Positions 25,767-34,215 of a DNA stretch of 64,000 nt are shown in pieces. Position 1 is the stretch's first letter. The number at the start of each line of letters is the position of its first letter. The stretch covers positions 62,001-126,000 of the forward strand of contig NZ_JAFCJS010000004.1 of NCBI RefSeq assembly GCF_018130825.1, in the 5' to 3' direction. The notes below the pieces were generated by a model that was given only the letters and a program-made list of their open reading frames with translations, was not told the origin of the DNA and searched no databases. A program made the position numbers and the translations under genes. This DNA is from Bradyrhizobium liaoningense (GTDB lineage: Bacteria; Pseudomonadota; Alphaproteobacteria; Rhizobiales; Xanthobacteraceae).

Positions 25767-26147
25767 TCACCAGCGCCCGCTCCGCTTATTCCAGGCAAAC
25801 AGCAGATCGGCAAACCGGTCATAGAAGAACCGCGTGAACGGCAGCGCCGCGCGATTGCCGAACAGCGACGCAAGCCACCCCTCCCCCGGCGTTATCAGCC
25901 ACAACGCAATCGCGACATCCGCACCGACGATGAGCCGTCCGGTCTCGTCAGTCGCATGCAGGCGCCGCCTGATATCGTCGAGCGATGCGCCAAACTGCGC
26001 CAGCGCGGCGGGCTGCTCGTTGATGTCCTTGAACTCGACCGTGCCCGCCCGCACCAGCGCCAGCAGCTTGTTGCGCTGCCAGTCGATGCCGGCGTCGCAG
26101 ACGGGGCAGCGGGTGTTGTACCAGACGGTGAGATGAGGGTCGGGCAT
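25767..26147 (-). CDS. DCC-family (DUF393) thiol-disulfide protein
   Basis: A 126-residue protein of the DUF393 family. The defining DxxCPxC-like segment is TRCPVCDAGIDW near residues 12-23, placing a CxxC pair after the first strand as in thioredoxin-like redox proteins. The rest (LLALVRAGTVEFKDINEQP, GADVAIALWLITPGEGW, FYDRFADLLFAWNKR) fits the family. The ATG at 26147 gives the usual N-terminus; 18 more residues upstream are hydrophobic and not family-like. Redox activity is inferred, not proven. Confidence 0.85.
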   Translation of the reverse strand: MPDPHLTVWYNTRCPVCDAGIDWQRNKLLALVRAGTVEFKDINEQPAALAQFGASLDDIRRRLHATDETGRLIVGADVAIALWLITPGEGWLASLFGNRAALPFTRFFYDRFADLLFAWNKRSGRW

Positions 26148-26261
26148 CGCCTGACGGGGTTGGAAACCAAGCGGAAACAGCCACAAAAGCAGAACGAGCA
26201 AACAACGGCAGCGAATAGTTTGCCACTATCGCCCCGAAGAAATCCCGGCGCCAGTATAAAG

Positions 26262-26291
26262 AAAAACGGCGGGCTTTCGGCCCGCCGTTTT
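26262..26291 (-). terminator. Intrinsic terminator downstream of rpoD
   Basis: Twelve-pair stem AAAACGGCGGGC / GCCCGCCGTTTT, symmetrical enough to work on both strands. On the minus strand it lies 45 bases after the rpoD stop and is followed by TTTTTC. Confidence 0.88.
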
Positions 26292-26336
26292 CGTTTGGAT
26301 GGATGCCTGGGTCAGGCCCGGGCATGACGATCCGAA

Positions 26337-28493
26337 TTAATTGTCCAGGAACGACCGCAGCTTCCGGCTCCGCGACGGATGCTTCAGCTTGCGCAGCGCC
26401 TTGGCTTCGATCTGGCGGATGCGTTCGCGCGTCACCGAGAACTGCTGGCCGACTTCTTCCAGCGTGTGGTCGGTGTTCATGCCGATGCCGAAGCGCATGC
26501 GCAGGACGCGCTCTTCGCGCGGGGTGAGCGAGGCGAGCACGCGCGTGGTGGTCTCGCGCAGGTTCGACTGGATCGCGGCGTCGATCGGGAGGATCGCGTT
26601 CTTGTCCTCGATGAAATCGCCGAGATGTGAATCCTCTTCGTCACCGACGGGCGTCTCGAGCGACAAGGGCTCCTTGGCGATCTTGAGAACCTTGCGGACC
26701 TTCTCCAAGGGCATGCCGAGCTTCTCGGCCAGCTCTTCCGGGGTTGGCTCGCGGCCGATCTCGTTCAGCATCTGGCGGCTCGTGCGCACGATCTTGTTGA
26801 TCGTCTCGATCATGTGCACGGGGATGCGGATGGTGCGCGCCTGGTCGGCGATCGAGCGGGTGATCGCCTGCCGGATCCACCACGTCGCGTAGGTCGAGAA
26901 CTTGTAGCCGCGGCGATACTCGAACTTATCAACGGCCTTCATCAGGCCGATGTTGCCTTCCTGGATCAGGTCGAGGAACTGCAGGCCGCGGTTGGTGTAC
27001 TTTTTCGCAATCGAGATCACGAGACGGAGGTTGGCTTCCACCATCTCCTTCTTGGCCTGACGGGCCTCGCGCTCGCCCTTCTGCACGGAGTGCACGATCT
27101 TGCGGAACTCGACGATCTCGAGGCCGGTCAGCGCGGCGAGCTGATGCACCTCGTGGCGAAGGTCCTTGATGCGGTCCTTCTCGTGATGGACGAAGTTCTT
27201 CCAACCCTTGGCCGAAAGCTTCGAGACACGGTTGAGCCAGCGCGGATCGAGCTCCGAGCCGGTGTAGTTGCGCAAGAAGTCCTCGCGCGCGACGCCGTGG
27301 CTGTCGGCAAGGCGCATCAGGCGGCCCTCATGCGAGACGAGGCGCTTGTTGATGTCGTAGAGCTGCTCGACGAGCGAATCGATGCGCGCCTGGTTGAGGC
27401 GCAGCGACTTCACCTCGACGATGATCTCGTCCTTGAGCTTGCGGTACTTGCGCTCCTGGTGCGGCGACAGCGAGGGCCCGTGCGAGGTGCTCTCGAGCTG
27501 GTTCTGGATGTCCTGCTCCTGAAGCTTGCGCAGCTTCTTGTAGCTCTCGGCGATCTTGTCGAAGATCTCGACGACCTTCGGCTTGAGCTCGGCCTCGATC
27601 GCCGCGAGCGACATCTGGTTCTCGAACTCGTCGTCCTCGTCCATGTCGGCTTCGGCGGCGGCCTCGCCCGGATCCTTCTCGGCTTCGCCGTTGCCGGCGG
27701 CGGGCGCGGCGCGGAACGGGGTCGGCGACGGGGGAGCCGCGGGCGGCGCGACATGCGCGGGCGCAGCACCGGACGCGGCTGCAGCCTCTCCGCCTTCAGC
27801 GGAGGCTTCGCCGCCTTCGCCGGCGGGACCGCCGATCATCGCGGTGTTCATGCCGCCCTTGGCGTCGGGACCGGCATAGGTCGCTTCGAGATCGATGATG
27901 TCGCGGAGGAAGATCTTGCCTTCGTTGAGCTCGTCGCGCCAGATGATGATGGCCTGGAAGGTCAGCGGGCTTTCGCAGAGGCCTGCGATCATCGCCTCGC
28001 GGCCGGCCTCGATGCGCTTGGCGATCGCGATTTCGCCTTCGCGGGAGAGCAGCTCGACCGTGCCCATCTCGCGCAGATACATGCGCACGGGATCGTCGGT
28101 GCGCTCGCCGGGCTCGCTCTTCTTGACCTCGGTGACGGCCTTCTGGGTGACCTCGACGAGCTCGTTGTCGGTCTCGTCCTCGCCGCCCTCGTCCTTGTCC
28201 TCCTCGCCTTCGCTGTCGTCGGCTTCGGTGACGTTGATGCCCATGTCCGAGAGCATCGACATGATATCCTCGATCTGTTCGGGCGAGGTCTGGTCGGACG
28301 GCAAGACTTCATTGAGCTGATCGAAGGTCACGAAGCCGCGCTTCTTGGCCTGCTTGATCATCTTCTTCACTGCCGCATCGGACAGGTCGAGCAAGGGAGA
28401 CGGCGCGTCCTGGGAATCCTTCTCGGGAGCATCCGCTGCCTTGTCGTCTTTTTCCTTGTCCTTCGCCTGCAGCGTCTTTGCCTTGGTGGCCAT
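26337..28493 (-). CDS. rpoD: RNA polymerase primary sigma factor RpoD (sigma-70)
   Basis: A 718-residue primary sigma factor. Region 1.1 covers about residues 30-100, region 1.2 starts at DPVRMYLREMG (about 138). A long non-conserved insert (about 210-400) is acidic and Ala/Pro/Gly-rich, typical of alphaproteobacteria. Region 2 has NLRLVISIAKKYTNRGLQFL and STYATWWIRQAITRSI; region 4 ends with the helix-turn-helix EVGQQFSVTRERIRQIEAKA. It directs housekeeping transcription. It follows dnaG on the same strand after a 375-base gap, the classic dnaG-rpoD order, here with enough space for its own promoters. Confidence 0.98.
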   Translation of the reverse strand: MATKAKTLQAKDKEKDDKAADAPEKDSQDAPSPLLDLSDAAVKKMIKQAKKRGFVTFDQLNEVLPSDQTSPEQIEDIMSMLSDMGINVTEADDSEGEEDKDEGGEDETDNELVEVTQKAVTEVKKSEPGERTDDPVRMYLREMGTVELLSREGEIAIAKRIEAGREAMIAGLCESPLTFQAIIIWRDELNEGKIFLRDIIDLEATYAGPDAKGGMNTAMIGGPAGEGGEASAEGGEAAAASGAAPAHVAPPAAPPSPTPFRAAPAAGNGEAEKDPGEAAAEADMDEDDEFENQMSLAAIEAELKPKVVEIFDKIAESYKKLRKLQEQDIQNQLESTSHGPSLSPHQERKYRKLKDEIIVEVKSLRLNQARIDSLVEQLYDINKRLVSHEGRLMRLADSHGVAREDFLRNYTGSELDPRWLNRVSKLSAKGWKNFVHHEKDRIKDLRHEVHQLAALTGLEIVEFRKIVHSVQKGEREARQAKKEMVEANLRLVISIAKKYTNRGLQFLDLIQEGNIGLMKAVDKFEYRRGYKFSTYATWWIRQAITRSIADQARTIRIPVHMIETINKIVRTSRQMLNEIGREPTPEELAEKLGMPLEKVRKVLKIAKEPLSLETPVGDEEDSHLGDFIEDKNAILPIDAAIQSNLRETTTRVLASLTPREERVLRMRFGIGMNTDHTLEEVGQQFSVTRERIRQIEAKALRKLKHPSRSRKLRSFLDN

Positions 28494-28868
28494 CCATTGC
28501 TCCTAAACGCGCTTCATGCGAGACGTTCGCCGCGCCCGCGTGAATTCACTTGAACCTGTTGCTCGACGCTCTCGCTTCGGCAGCTCTCGACACGGAAAGG
28601 GCGGCGCACATGTCTCTCGCCACCCCCAACTCTCTCTCGCCGGAATTGCCTAACGCTTCGTGAGCCTCTTTGTCGCAGCGGATGCAGGTGTAGTGCCAAC
28701 AGCTATTGCGCGGATTCATTCCTGACGCGTCTGTTCTGCCTGCGGCCGCCTCTGGGCCAAAGTGCTACAAGACCGTTAAGCCTCGATTAACCCTGTTTTT
28801 GCCGCCAAACCTTGGATTTGGCGAGTCTTTTAGCGGTTCCGGCCCCGGCCGTCCGCATGATTCTTTCA
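28494..28868. other. dnaG-rpoD intergenic region
   Basis: A 375-base gap without a credible gene. A hairpin CGCCAAA...TTTGGCG (28803-28823) lies near the end of dnaG but lacks a proper T-run for the minus strand. The region next to rpoD has the ribosome site AGGAGCA just before its ATG. I could not pick out an rpoD promoter with confidence. Confidence 0.5.
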
Positions 28869-30866
28869 TCACACGCTCTTCTGGAGCCGACCCGACAGCT
28901 CGCCAAAACCCTCGATCAGGGCCTCGGTACCGTCGACTTCGGCCATCCGGGCCTTGACGTCACGCAGCCATGCCAAATTGGCCTCGCTGGGGTCCTCCCC
29001 CAAGGCCAGCTCGGCGTCCTTCAGCTCTCTAAGTAGTGAATGCCATTGCCGATGCAAGGCAACCAATTGATGCCAGGTGGCAAGAACATCGTCCCGCGCC
29101 GCCCCCTCACGGGCGCCCCACACCGCCGCGGTGGTGATTGCGCCTTCAACCCTTTGAAGGACTTGAGAAAATCCACCCTTCGCGAGGTCGCCGCGCATCT
29201 TCTCGGCCTGCTCCTCGGGATCCGGCGAGTGGTAATGGTCGTTGACGAAGGCGCCGATAATGGCGGCCCGGAGCTTGTGGGCCTCGGGATGGGCGATCTC
29301 CAGGGCAGCCACCTCCTCGAGATGGTCGTGCAGCAGCCAGGGGTGGTTGATCAGGCATTGCAGAATCAGGGCCTCCCGGCGGGAGATGGCGCTCCGCTGT
29401 CCGCGCATGATCGGGCTCGCCGCCAGCTGGGGGCTCGCCGCCTGATAGGGCCCCGAGGGCAGCAGGGTCGGCCCGGGCGGGCCGCCGCGGCGGTTTTGGC
29501 CACCGAATCGATTCGGCTGCCCCCCGCGGGGCTGGAACGGGCGGCCGCCGCCCTGGCGGAAATTACCCCGGCCGGCAAAGCCGCCGCGCCCGCCATCCGG
29601 GGAGAAGGTGCGCTGCAGCCGCTCGACGAAATCGTCGCGATAATAGCGCCGCACCACCTCGTCGCGAATGCCGTTGGACAATTCCTTGATGCGCGCTTCC
29701 AGCGCCGCGCGGCGCTCCGGGGTGGCAAAATTGCCGCCCTCGAGCTCGCGCGACCAGAGCATGTCGGCGAGAGGGCGCGCAGCCGCAATCACCTCTTCCA
29801 TCGCGCCACGGCCGCCGGAGCGCACGAGATCGTCGGGGTCCTGCCCTTCCGGCAGCAGCGCGAAACGAAGACTCTTTCCGGGCGCAAGGAAGGGCAGCGC
29901 AAGATCGGCAGCGCGATAGGCCGCCTTCTGTCCGGCACGGTCCCCGTCGAAGCAGAGGATCGGCTCGTCCGCCATCTTCCAGAGCAGCGCGAGCTGGCTT
30001 TCGGTGAGCGCAGTACCGAGCGGCGCGACGGCGCCTGAAAAACCCGCGGTGACCATGGCGATGACGTCGACATAGCCTTCGACCACGACCAGCGCGCCAC
30101 CGTCATGGGTGGCTTTGCGCGCGGTCTGGTGGTTGTAGAGATTGTCGCCCTTGTGGAAGAGCGGCGTCTCCGGCGAGTTCAGGTATTTGGCCGGAACGTC
30201 CTTCTCCAGCGCACGCCCGCCGAAGGCGATGACGCGGCCGCGCAGATCGGTGATCGGAAACATCACGCGATCGCGAAAGCGGTCGTAAGGCACGGGAATG
30301 TCGTTGCCGGCCACGAGCAGCCCGGTCTCGACCATGTCGTCGACGGAGATTCCGAGCTTGCCGAGATGCTCCTTCAGCGCAAAACGATCGGGCGAGGCAT
30401 AGCCAAGGCGAAACTGCAATTGCGTCGCCGGCGAGATGGCGCGGTCGGCCAGATAGCCGCGCGCTTTCGCGCCGACGCGTGAGGCCAGCGTCTCCGCGAA
30501 ATATTTCGCGGCGAGATCCATGACGTCATGCAGCGAGCGCCGCCGCTGCTCCTCGCGCGCCGCGTTGGGCGTCACCGCCGGCAGCGGCAGGCCCGCCATG
30601 TTCGCGAGCCGCTCCACCGCTTCGGCAAACGGCAGACCGTCGGTCTCCATCACGAAATTGATGATGTCGCCGTGCTTGCCGGAGGAGAAGTCGTGATAAA
30701 AACCCTTCTGGTCGTTGACGTAGAAGGACGGCGTCTTCTCCTGCTGGAACGGCGACAGCCCCTTCCACTCCCGCCCCGCCTTCTTCAGCTTGACGCGCTT
30801 GCCCACGACTTCGGAGACCGAAAGCCGGGCACGAAGCTCGTCGAGGAATTGGGGCGTGAAGCGCAT
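28869..30866 (-). CDS. dnaG: DNA primase DnaG, lacking zinc-finger ligands
   Basis: A 665-residue primase that makes RNA primers for replication. The N-terminal zinc-binding-domain fold is recognisable but all four metal ligands of E. coli DnaG are replaced: Ser38, Gln41, Asp59 and Ser62 stand where C-x2-H and C-x2-C would be. The TOPRIM core is intact, with Glu263 in EGYVD and Asp307/Asp309 in CFDGDRAG. A Gly/Arg-rich linker (residues 425-466, several RGG-like units) separates the catalytic core from the C-terminal DnaB-binding domain (about 520-665). I recall similar ligand-less N-termini in other alphaproteobacterial primases. It precedes rpoD. Confidence 0.97.
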   Translation of the reverse strand: MRFTPQFLDELRARLSVSEVVGKRVKLKKAGREWKGLSPFQQEKTPSFYVNDQKGFYHDFSSGKHGDIINFVMETDGLPFAEAVERLANMAGLPLPAVTPNAAREEQRRRSLHDVMDLAAKYFAETLASRVGAKARGYLADRAISPATQLQFRLGYASPDRFALKEHLGKLGISVDDMVETGLLVAGNDIPVPYDRFRDRVMFPITDLRGRVIAFGGRALEKDVPAKYLNSPETPLFHKGDNLYNHQTARKATHDGGALVVVEGYVDVIAMVTAGFSGAVAPLGTALTESQLALLWKMADEPILCFDGDRAGQKAAYRAADLALPFLAPGKSLRFALLPEGQDPDDLVRSGGRGAMEEVIAAARPLADMLWSRELEGGNFATPERRAALEARIKELSNGIRDEVVRRYYRDDFVERLQRTFSPDGGRGGFAGRGNFRQGGGRPFQPRGGQPNRFGGQNRRGGPPGPTLLPSGPYQAASPQLAASPIMRGQRSAISRREALILQCLINHPWLLHDHLEEVAALEIAHPEAHKLRAAIIGAFVNDHYHSPDPEEQAEKMRGDLAKGGFSQVLQRVEGAITTAAVWGAREGAARDDVLATWHQLVALHRQWHSLLRELKDAELALGEDPSEANLAWLRDVKARMAEVDGTEALIEGFGELSGRLQKSV

Positions 30867-30994
30867 GGGGCGAGTTTAGCTGAGCGTTTGAGTCGGGCGA
30901 AGGATCAGGGATATAGGCGTGGCTTGCCTAAAAGTCAGGTTTAGGCGGGTTATCCGGGTTATTCGACCTATTCACAGGGCTTCCGTCATCTCCC

Positions 30995-31104
30995 CGTCAT
31001 TCCGGGGCGATGCGAAAGCATCGAGCCCGGAATCCATTTCTCCCAGCGTTCCGGCGGCTCAATGGATTCCGGGTTCGCCCTGCGGGGCGCCCCGGAATGA
31101 CGGG
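30995..31104. repeat. CATTCCGGGGCG palindromic repeat, copy 2 of 2
   Basis: Arms CCCCGTCATTCCGGGGCG and CGCCCCGGAATGACGGG flank inner arms CCCGGAATCCATT and AATGGATTCCGGG. It matches the copy at 24476-24580 in plan and core sequence, and lies between dnaG and the chlorite-dismutase-family gene. Confidence 0.78.
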
Positions 31105-31145
31105 AAAAGCTTGAACCCCGCCCGGTTCCACGCTTCCATACCGCC

Positions 31146-31709
31146 ATGTTCAGGACCTTTCGAGGCGGCCACAGCGGGGGCTGGCGCGTCACCTCGATTT
31201 CATCGGTGACGGGCGAGCCCCTGCCCTTCATGCCGGCGCTGTCGGTGACCGACAGCGACGCGGTCTCGTTGCCGCTGGTGCCCTCGCGCAATGCCTGGCG
31301 GCTGGTCGGCGTACCCAGCAGCCTGCGCTACACCGAGCGGCCCGAGAAGCAGCAGCTCGTGGCCGTGCAGGCCGGGCTCGGCCGGATGGAGGCCACCAGC
31401 GCGGCCCTGATCCCGATCCGCAAGTCGCAGGCCTGGTGGGATCTGACCCAGGAGGAGCGTCGAAAAATCTTCGAAGACAGGTCGCACCACATCGCCAGCA
31501 GCCTGCGCTTCCTGCCCGCGATCGCGCGCCAGCTCTATCATTGCCGCGACCTCGGCGAGCCCTTCGATTTCCTGACCTGGTTCGAGTTCGCCCCCGCGGA
31601 TGCCTCGCTGTTCGAGGAGCTGGTGGCGATGCTGCGGCAGACCGAGGAATGGAGCTATGTCGAGCGCGAGGTCGACGTGCGCGTGGTGAAGGAAGTGCTG
31701 TCGGCTTAG
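31146..31709 (+). CDS. Chlorite dismutase-family heme protein, short (dimeric) lineage
   Basis: A 187-residue cytosolic protein of the chlorite dismutase family, of the short type known from Nitrobacter winogradskyi. Conserved pieces are QAGLGRMEATSAALIPIRKS, AWWDLTQEERR, DRSHHIASSLRFLPAIARQL and LGEPFDFLTWFEF. His115 and Arg128 have the 13-residue spacing of the proximal heme His and catalytic distal Arg in Cld enzymes, and the Trp near 98 is present. If active it would convert chlorite to chloride and oxygen; other roles in heme handling are possible. It stands alone, with a repeat immediately after its stop. Confidence 0.88.
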   Translation: MFRTFRGGHSGGWRVTSISSVTGEPLPFMPALSVTDSDAVSLPLVPSRNAWRLVGVPSSLRYTERPEKQQLVAVQAGLGRMEATSAALIPIRKSQAWWDLTQEERRKIFEDRSHHIASSLRFLPAIARQLYHCRDLGEPFDFLTWFEFAPADASLFEELVAMLRQTEEWSYVEREVDVRVVKEVLSA

Positions 31710-31757
31710 AGCGTGATCCGGAAAAGTGCGCAGCGGTTTTCCGACGAGATCACGCTC
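31709..31757. repeat. Short inverted repeat (GATCCGGAAAAGTGC type), copy 1 of 2
   Basis: AGCGTGATCCGGAAAAGTG and GTTTTCCGACGAGATCACGCT form an imperfect 48-base palindrome that starts at the last base of the upstream gene. A related element is at 36333-36379. It could act as a transcript end for the convergent genes. Confidence 0.75.
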
Positions 31758-31766
31758 GAAAAGCAA

Positions 31767-32165
31767 CTAATGGTCGAGGAAGCGTCCCGAGGCGATGCGA
31801 GGCAGGTCGGTGACGGGCCAGTTGTAGATGTAGGTCCAGGCCTTCTCGGATGTGCCGTCCGGCAGCGTCACGTCGATCAGCTCGCGCAGATATTCGGTCG
31901 GCTCGGGAAAGCCTTCGCCGCAGGCCTCATACATGTCGAGCTCACCCAGCAGCTCGTCTGGCACGCGCAGCTGGAAGAGCTCGCCATGGACGAGGTCGGA
32001 GGAGGCGTCCGAGAGCAGCAATCCCGGATAATGCTTGATGAGGAACAGCCGGCCGCGGCAGGTCGCTTCGCCGACGAAGTCCGCGTGCTGCGCAAGCAGC
32101 CGCGCCATCGGATGGTCGAAGCCGCGCATCAGGGTGCCGTAGACGAAGAGACGGTTGGAGGTCAT
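31767..32165 (-). CDS. Gamma-glutamylcyclotransferase-like (AIG2) protein
   Basis: A 132-residue protein of the GGCT/AIG2 fold. The signature VYGTLMRG is near residues 8-15, and the putative catalytic Glu lies in the stretch LDMYEACGEGF. Family members cyclise gamma-glutamyl groups to 5-oxoproline, but many small ones have unknown substrates. The ATG at 32165 gives the standard N-terminus (MTSNRLFVYGTL); the longer frame upstream crosses a repeat. It is convergent with the chlorite-dismutase-family gene. Confidence 0.85.
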   Translation of the reverse strand: MTSNRLFVYGTLMRGFDHPMARLLAQHADFVGEATCRGRLFLIKHYPGLLLSDASSDLVHGELFQLRVPDELLGELDMYEACGEGFPEPTEYLRELIDVTLPDGTSEKAWTYIYNWPVTDLPRIASGRFLDH

Positions 32166-32215
32166 GGGTGGTCTATAGCTGTCCATGAGATGGAATGACA
32201 GCGCCGCGCCTTCCG

Positions 32216-32359
32216 TGTCGTCCCGGCGCAGGCCGGGACCCATAACCCCGGGGAGGAATTTTGCGAAGACTGGCAGTGAAGGGCTGACCTGCGGTACTAA
32301 CACCGGGCGCCAACGTTAGATCACGCGGTATGGGTCCCCGGCCTTCGCCGGGACGACGT
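32216..32359. repeat. Palindromic dispersed repeat, copy 2 of 2
   Basis: Arms GTCGTCCCGGCGCAGGCC and GGCCTTCGCCGGGACGAC flank CCCATAACCCC and GTATGGG. Core sequence and layout match the repeat at 14537-14672. Confidence 0.75.
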
Positions 32360-32381
32360 TTGGGGGAGCATAGCGCGCTCC

Positions 32382-33212
32382 TCACCCCACCTTCACCACA
32401 TCCGCGCCGACCACCTCGTCGCTCACCACCACGAACTTCTTCAGCTCCATCCGGCCGAAGCTCGTCGACAGCGCGACGTCGGCGGCGTCGCGCCCCGTCG
32501 CCATCAGGATGCGGCCGATGCGCGGGATGTTGTGGCGGGCGTCGAAGGTGAACCATTGGCCCGAGAGCCAGACCTGAAACCAGCCGGAGAAATCCATCGG
32601 GAACGGTTCGGGCGGAATGCCGATGTCGCCCATGTAGCCGGTGCAGTAGCGCGCAGGCATGCCCATGCAGCGGCAGAGCGCGACGGCCAGATGCGCGAAG
32701 TCGCGGCAGACGCCGGTCCTCTGCTCGTAGACGTCGTGCGCCGACTTCATGTGATGGGCGTGCTCATAGCCGAAGGTGACGTGCTGATGCACGAACGCGG
32801 TGATCGCCGCGACTCGATTCCAACCGGGCTCCGTCTTAGCGAACAGCGACCAGGCGATGTCGGTGAGCTTGTCGGTCTCGCAATAGCGGCTCGGCATCAG
32901 ATAGAGCAGCAGCTCGTTCGGCAATTGCTCGATCGGGATCTGCTGCGCATCAGGCAGCACCTCGTCGGGCAGGCCGCTGTCGCGCACCAGCGCGCTGCCT
33001 TTCAGCGTCACGCCGCCGGCCGGCGCCATGAGGCGACCGCACACATTGCCGAAACTATCGTGATAGAAGCGGATGGGAACGTCGGGCTCGGCAACCACCG
33101 TCTCCTTGCCGATGATGTCGGCCTGTCGCGAGGGGTGGATGTTCAGCATGATCACCATCGGTGTGGGCTGCACCGCCGTGTAGGTGATCTCGAAGCCGAC
33201 CCTGATCTCCAT
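32382..33212 (-). CDS. Transglutaminase-like protein with altered catalytic triad
   Basis: A 276-residue transglutaminase/cysteine-protease-fold protein. The nucleophile Cys169 is in TGVCRDFAHL and the Asp in TFDARHN (about 224), but the segment that normally holds the catalytic His (DFHAW) reads DFSGWFQ here, so His is missing. An N-terminal beta domain (residues 1-75) with FYHDSFGN precedes the core. The enzyme may be inactive or use another residue. Its ATG directly follows the stop codon of the next gene upstream, an intact paralogue, so the two are translated together. Role unknown; related pairs accompany circularly permuted ATP-grasp ligases in other genomes, which are not in this window. 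Confidence 0.85.
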   Translation of the reverse strand: MEIRVGFEITYTAVQPTPMVIMLNIHPSRQADIIGKETVVAEPDVPIRFYHDSFGNVCGRLMAPAGGVTLKGSALVRDSGLPDEVLPDAQQIPIEQLPNELLLYLMPSRYCETDKLTDIAWSLFAKTEPGWNRVAAITAFVHQHVTFGYEHAHHMKSAHDVYEQRTGVCRDFAHLAVALCRCMGMPARYCTGYMGDIGIPPEPFPMDFSGWFQVWLSGQWFTFDARHNIPRIGRILMATGRDAADVALSTSFGRMELKKFVVVSDEVVGADVVKVG

Positions 33213-34124
33213 CTACGAAACCTCTGTCTCCATCTCTGCGTCGCTGTCTTGGTCGTCCGAGACTACCTTGATGTTCACGTCCATGACATCGAAGGCCTCC
33301 TCGGAGCCGATATAGACGCCGTGCAGCGGGATCGCCTGACGCGGGTCGCGGGCAACCGCGACGCGGATGAGGTCGCGGGTTCCGACGATGCCGTTGGTCG
33401 GATCGAACTCGATCCAGCCCGCACTCGGCAGATAGACCTGCACCCAGGCGTGGGTCGAGCCGCCGCCGACATGGCGCTGCGCGATGTCCTCGGGAACGAA
33501 GATGTAGCCCGAGACGAAGCGCGCGGCGATGCCGAGCTGGCGCAGCGCCTCGATCATGAACAGCGCATAGTCCCGGCAGGTTCCTGTGCCCGACTGCAAG
33601 GTGTCGAGCGGGTGCTGCGTGCCGGGCTCGTGACGCTTGCGGTACTTGAACTGCTTGCGGATGGCGTGCGTCATGCCGCTCAGGATCTTGAAGGTCGGCG
33701 TCGGGGCTTCCTCGTCCAGGAAGCCGCGCGCCCACTCTGCGATCTCGCCGTCAGGGTCGGCATATTGCGGCGTGATGTACTGGACGAGATCGGCAAACTC
33801 CTCGTCGTCATAGACGAACGGATAGAAATAGGCGGCATCGTCCGCGGTCAGCGCGAACTCGTCGACGGGATTGTGCTCGACGGTGACGTGCCAGTCGAAG
33901 GTCAGATGATCCGCGCGCTCGTCGAAACTGGCGATCGCGACCGAGTTGCCGAAGACGTCGTGGATCCAGCGCAGCGACATCGGCTCAGGCGAGATCTCGA
34001 GCCTGGAATCGAGCACGCGCAAATCATGCCCGTCGCGCGGACGCAGCATGATGCGGTGTTCGCCGAACGCCACGGGGCGGTTGTAGCGATATTCGGTCTT
34101 GTGGTGAATCGTCAGCAGCGGCAT
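33213..34124 (-). CDS. Transglutaminase-like protein, intact triad
   Basis: A 303-residue protein of the same fold as its downstream partner, with Cys in GTGTCRDYALF, His in STHAWVQVYL and Asp in IEFDPTNG, so the triad is complete. The N-terminal domain (residues 1-80, IHHKTEYRYNRPVAFGEHR) is the usual bacterial transglutaminase N-domain. The C-terminus is acidic. The ATG at 34124 fits family starts; 35 extra upstream residues in the open frame do not. No signal peptide, so cytosolic. It abuts the second transglutaminase gene (TAG directly followed by ATG) and is divergent from an N-formylglutamate amidohydrolase gene. Confidence 0.9.
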   Translation of the reverse strand: MPLLTIHHKTEYRYNRPVAFGEHRIMLRPRDGHDLRVLDSRLEISPEPMSLRWIHDVFGNSVAIASFDERADHLTFDWHVTVEHNPVDEFALTADDAAYFYPFVYDDEEFADLVQYITPQYADPDGEIAEWARGFLDEEAPTPTFKILSGMTHAIRKQFKYRKRHEPGTQHPLDTLQSGTGTCRDYALFMIEALRQLGIAARFVSGYIFVPEDIAQRHVGGGSTHAWVQVYLPSAGWIEFDPTNGIVGTRDLIRVAVARDPRQAIPLHGVYIGSEEAFDVMDVNIKVVSDDQDSDAEMETEVS

Positions 34125-34215
34125 CGTCCGGCAATCATGGTGATTTTGGGCGGACCAATCTATACCGATTCCTGCCCAATTTTCGGGGTGACTGCATTTT
34201 CCATAGGCAATCAGG

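Noticed and set aside
26814..28553. 579-codon open frame opposite rpoD
   Set aside because: No ribosome site or domain; rpoD on the other strand is certain and its codon bias explains the open antisense frame.
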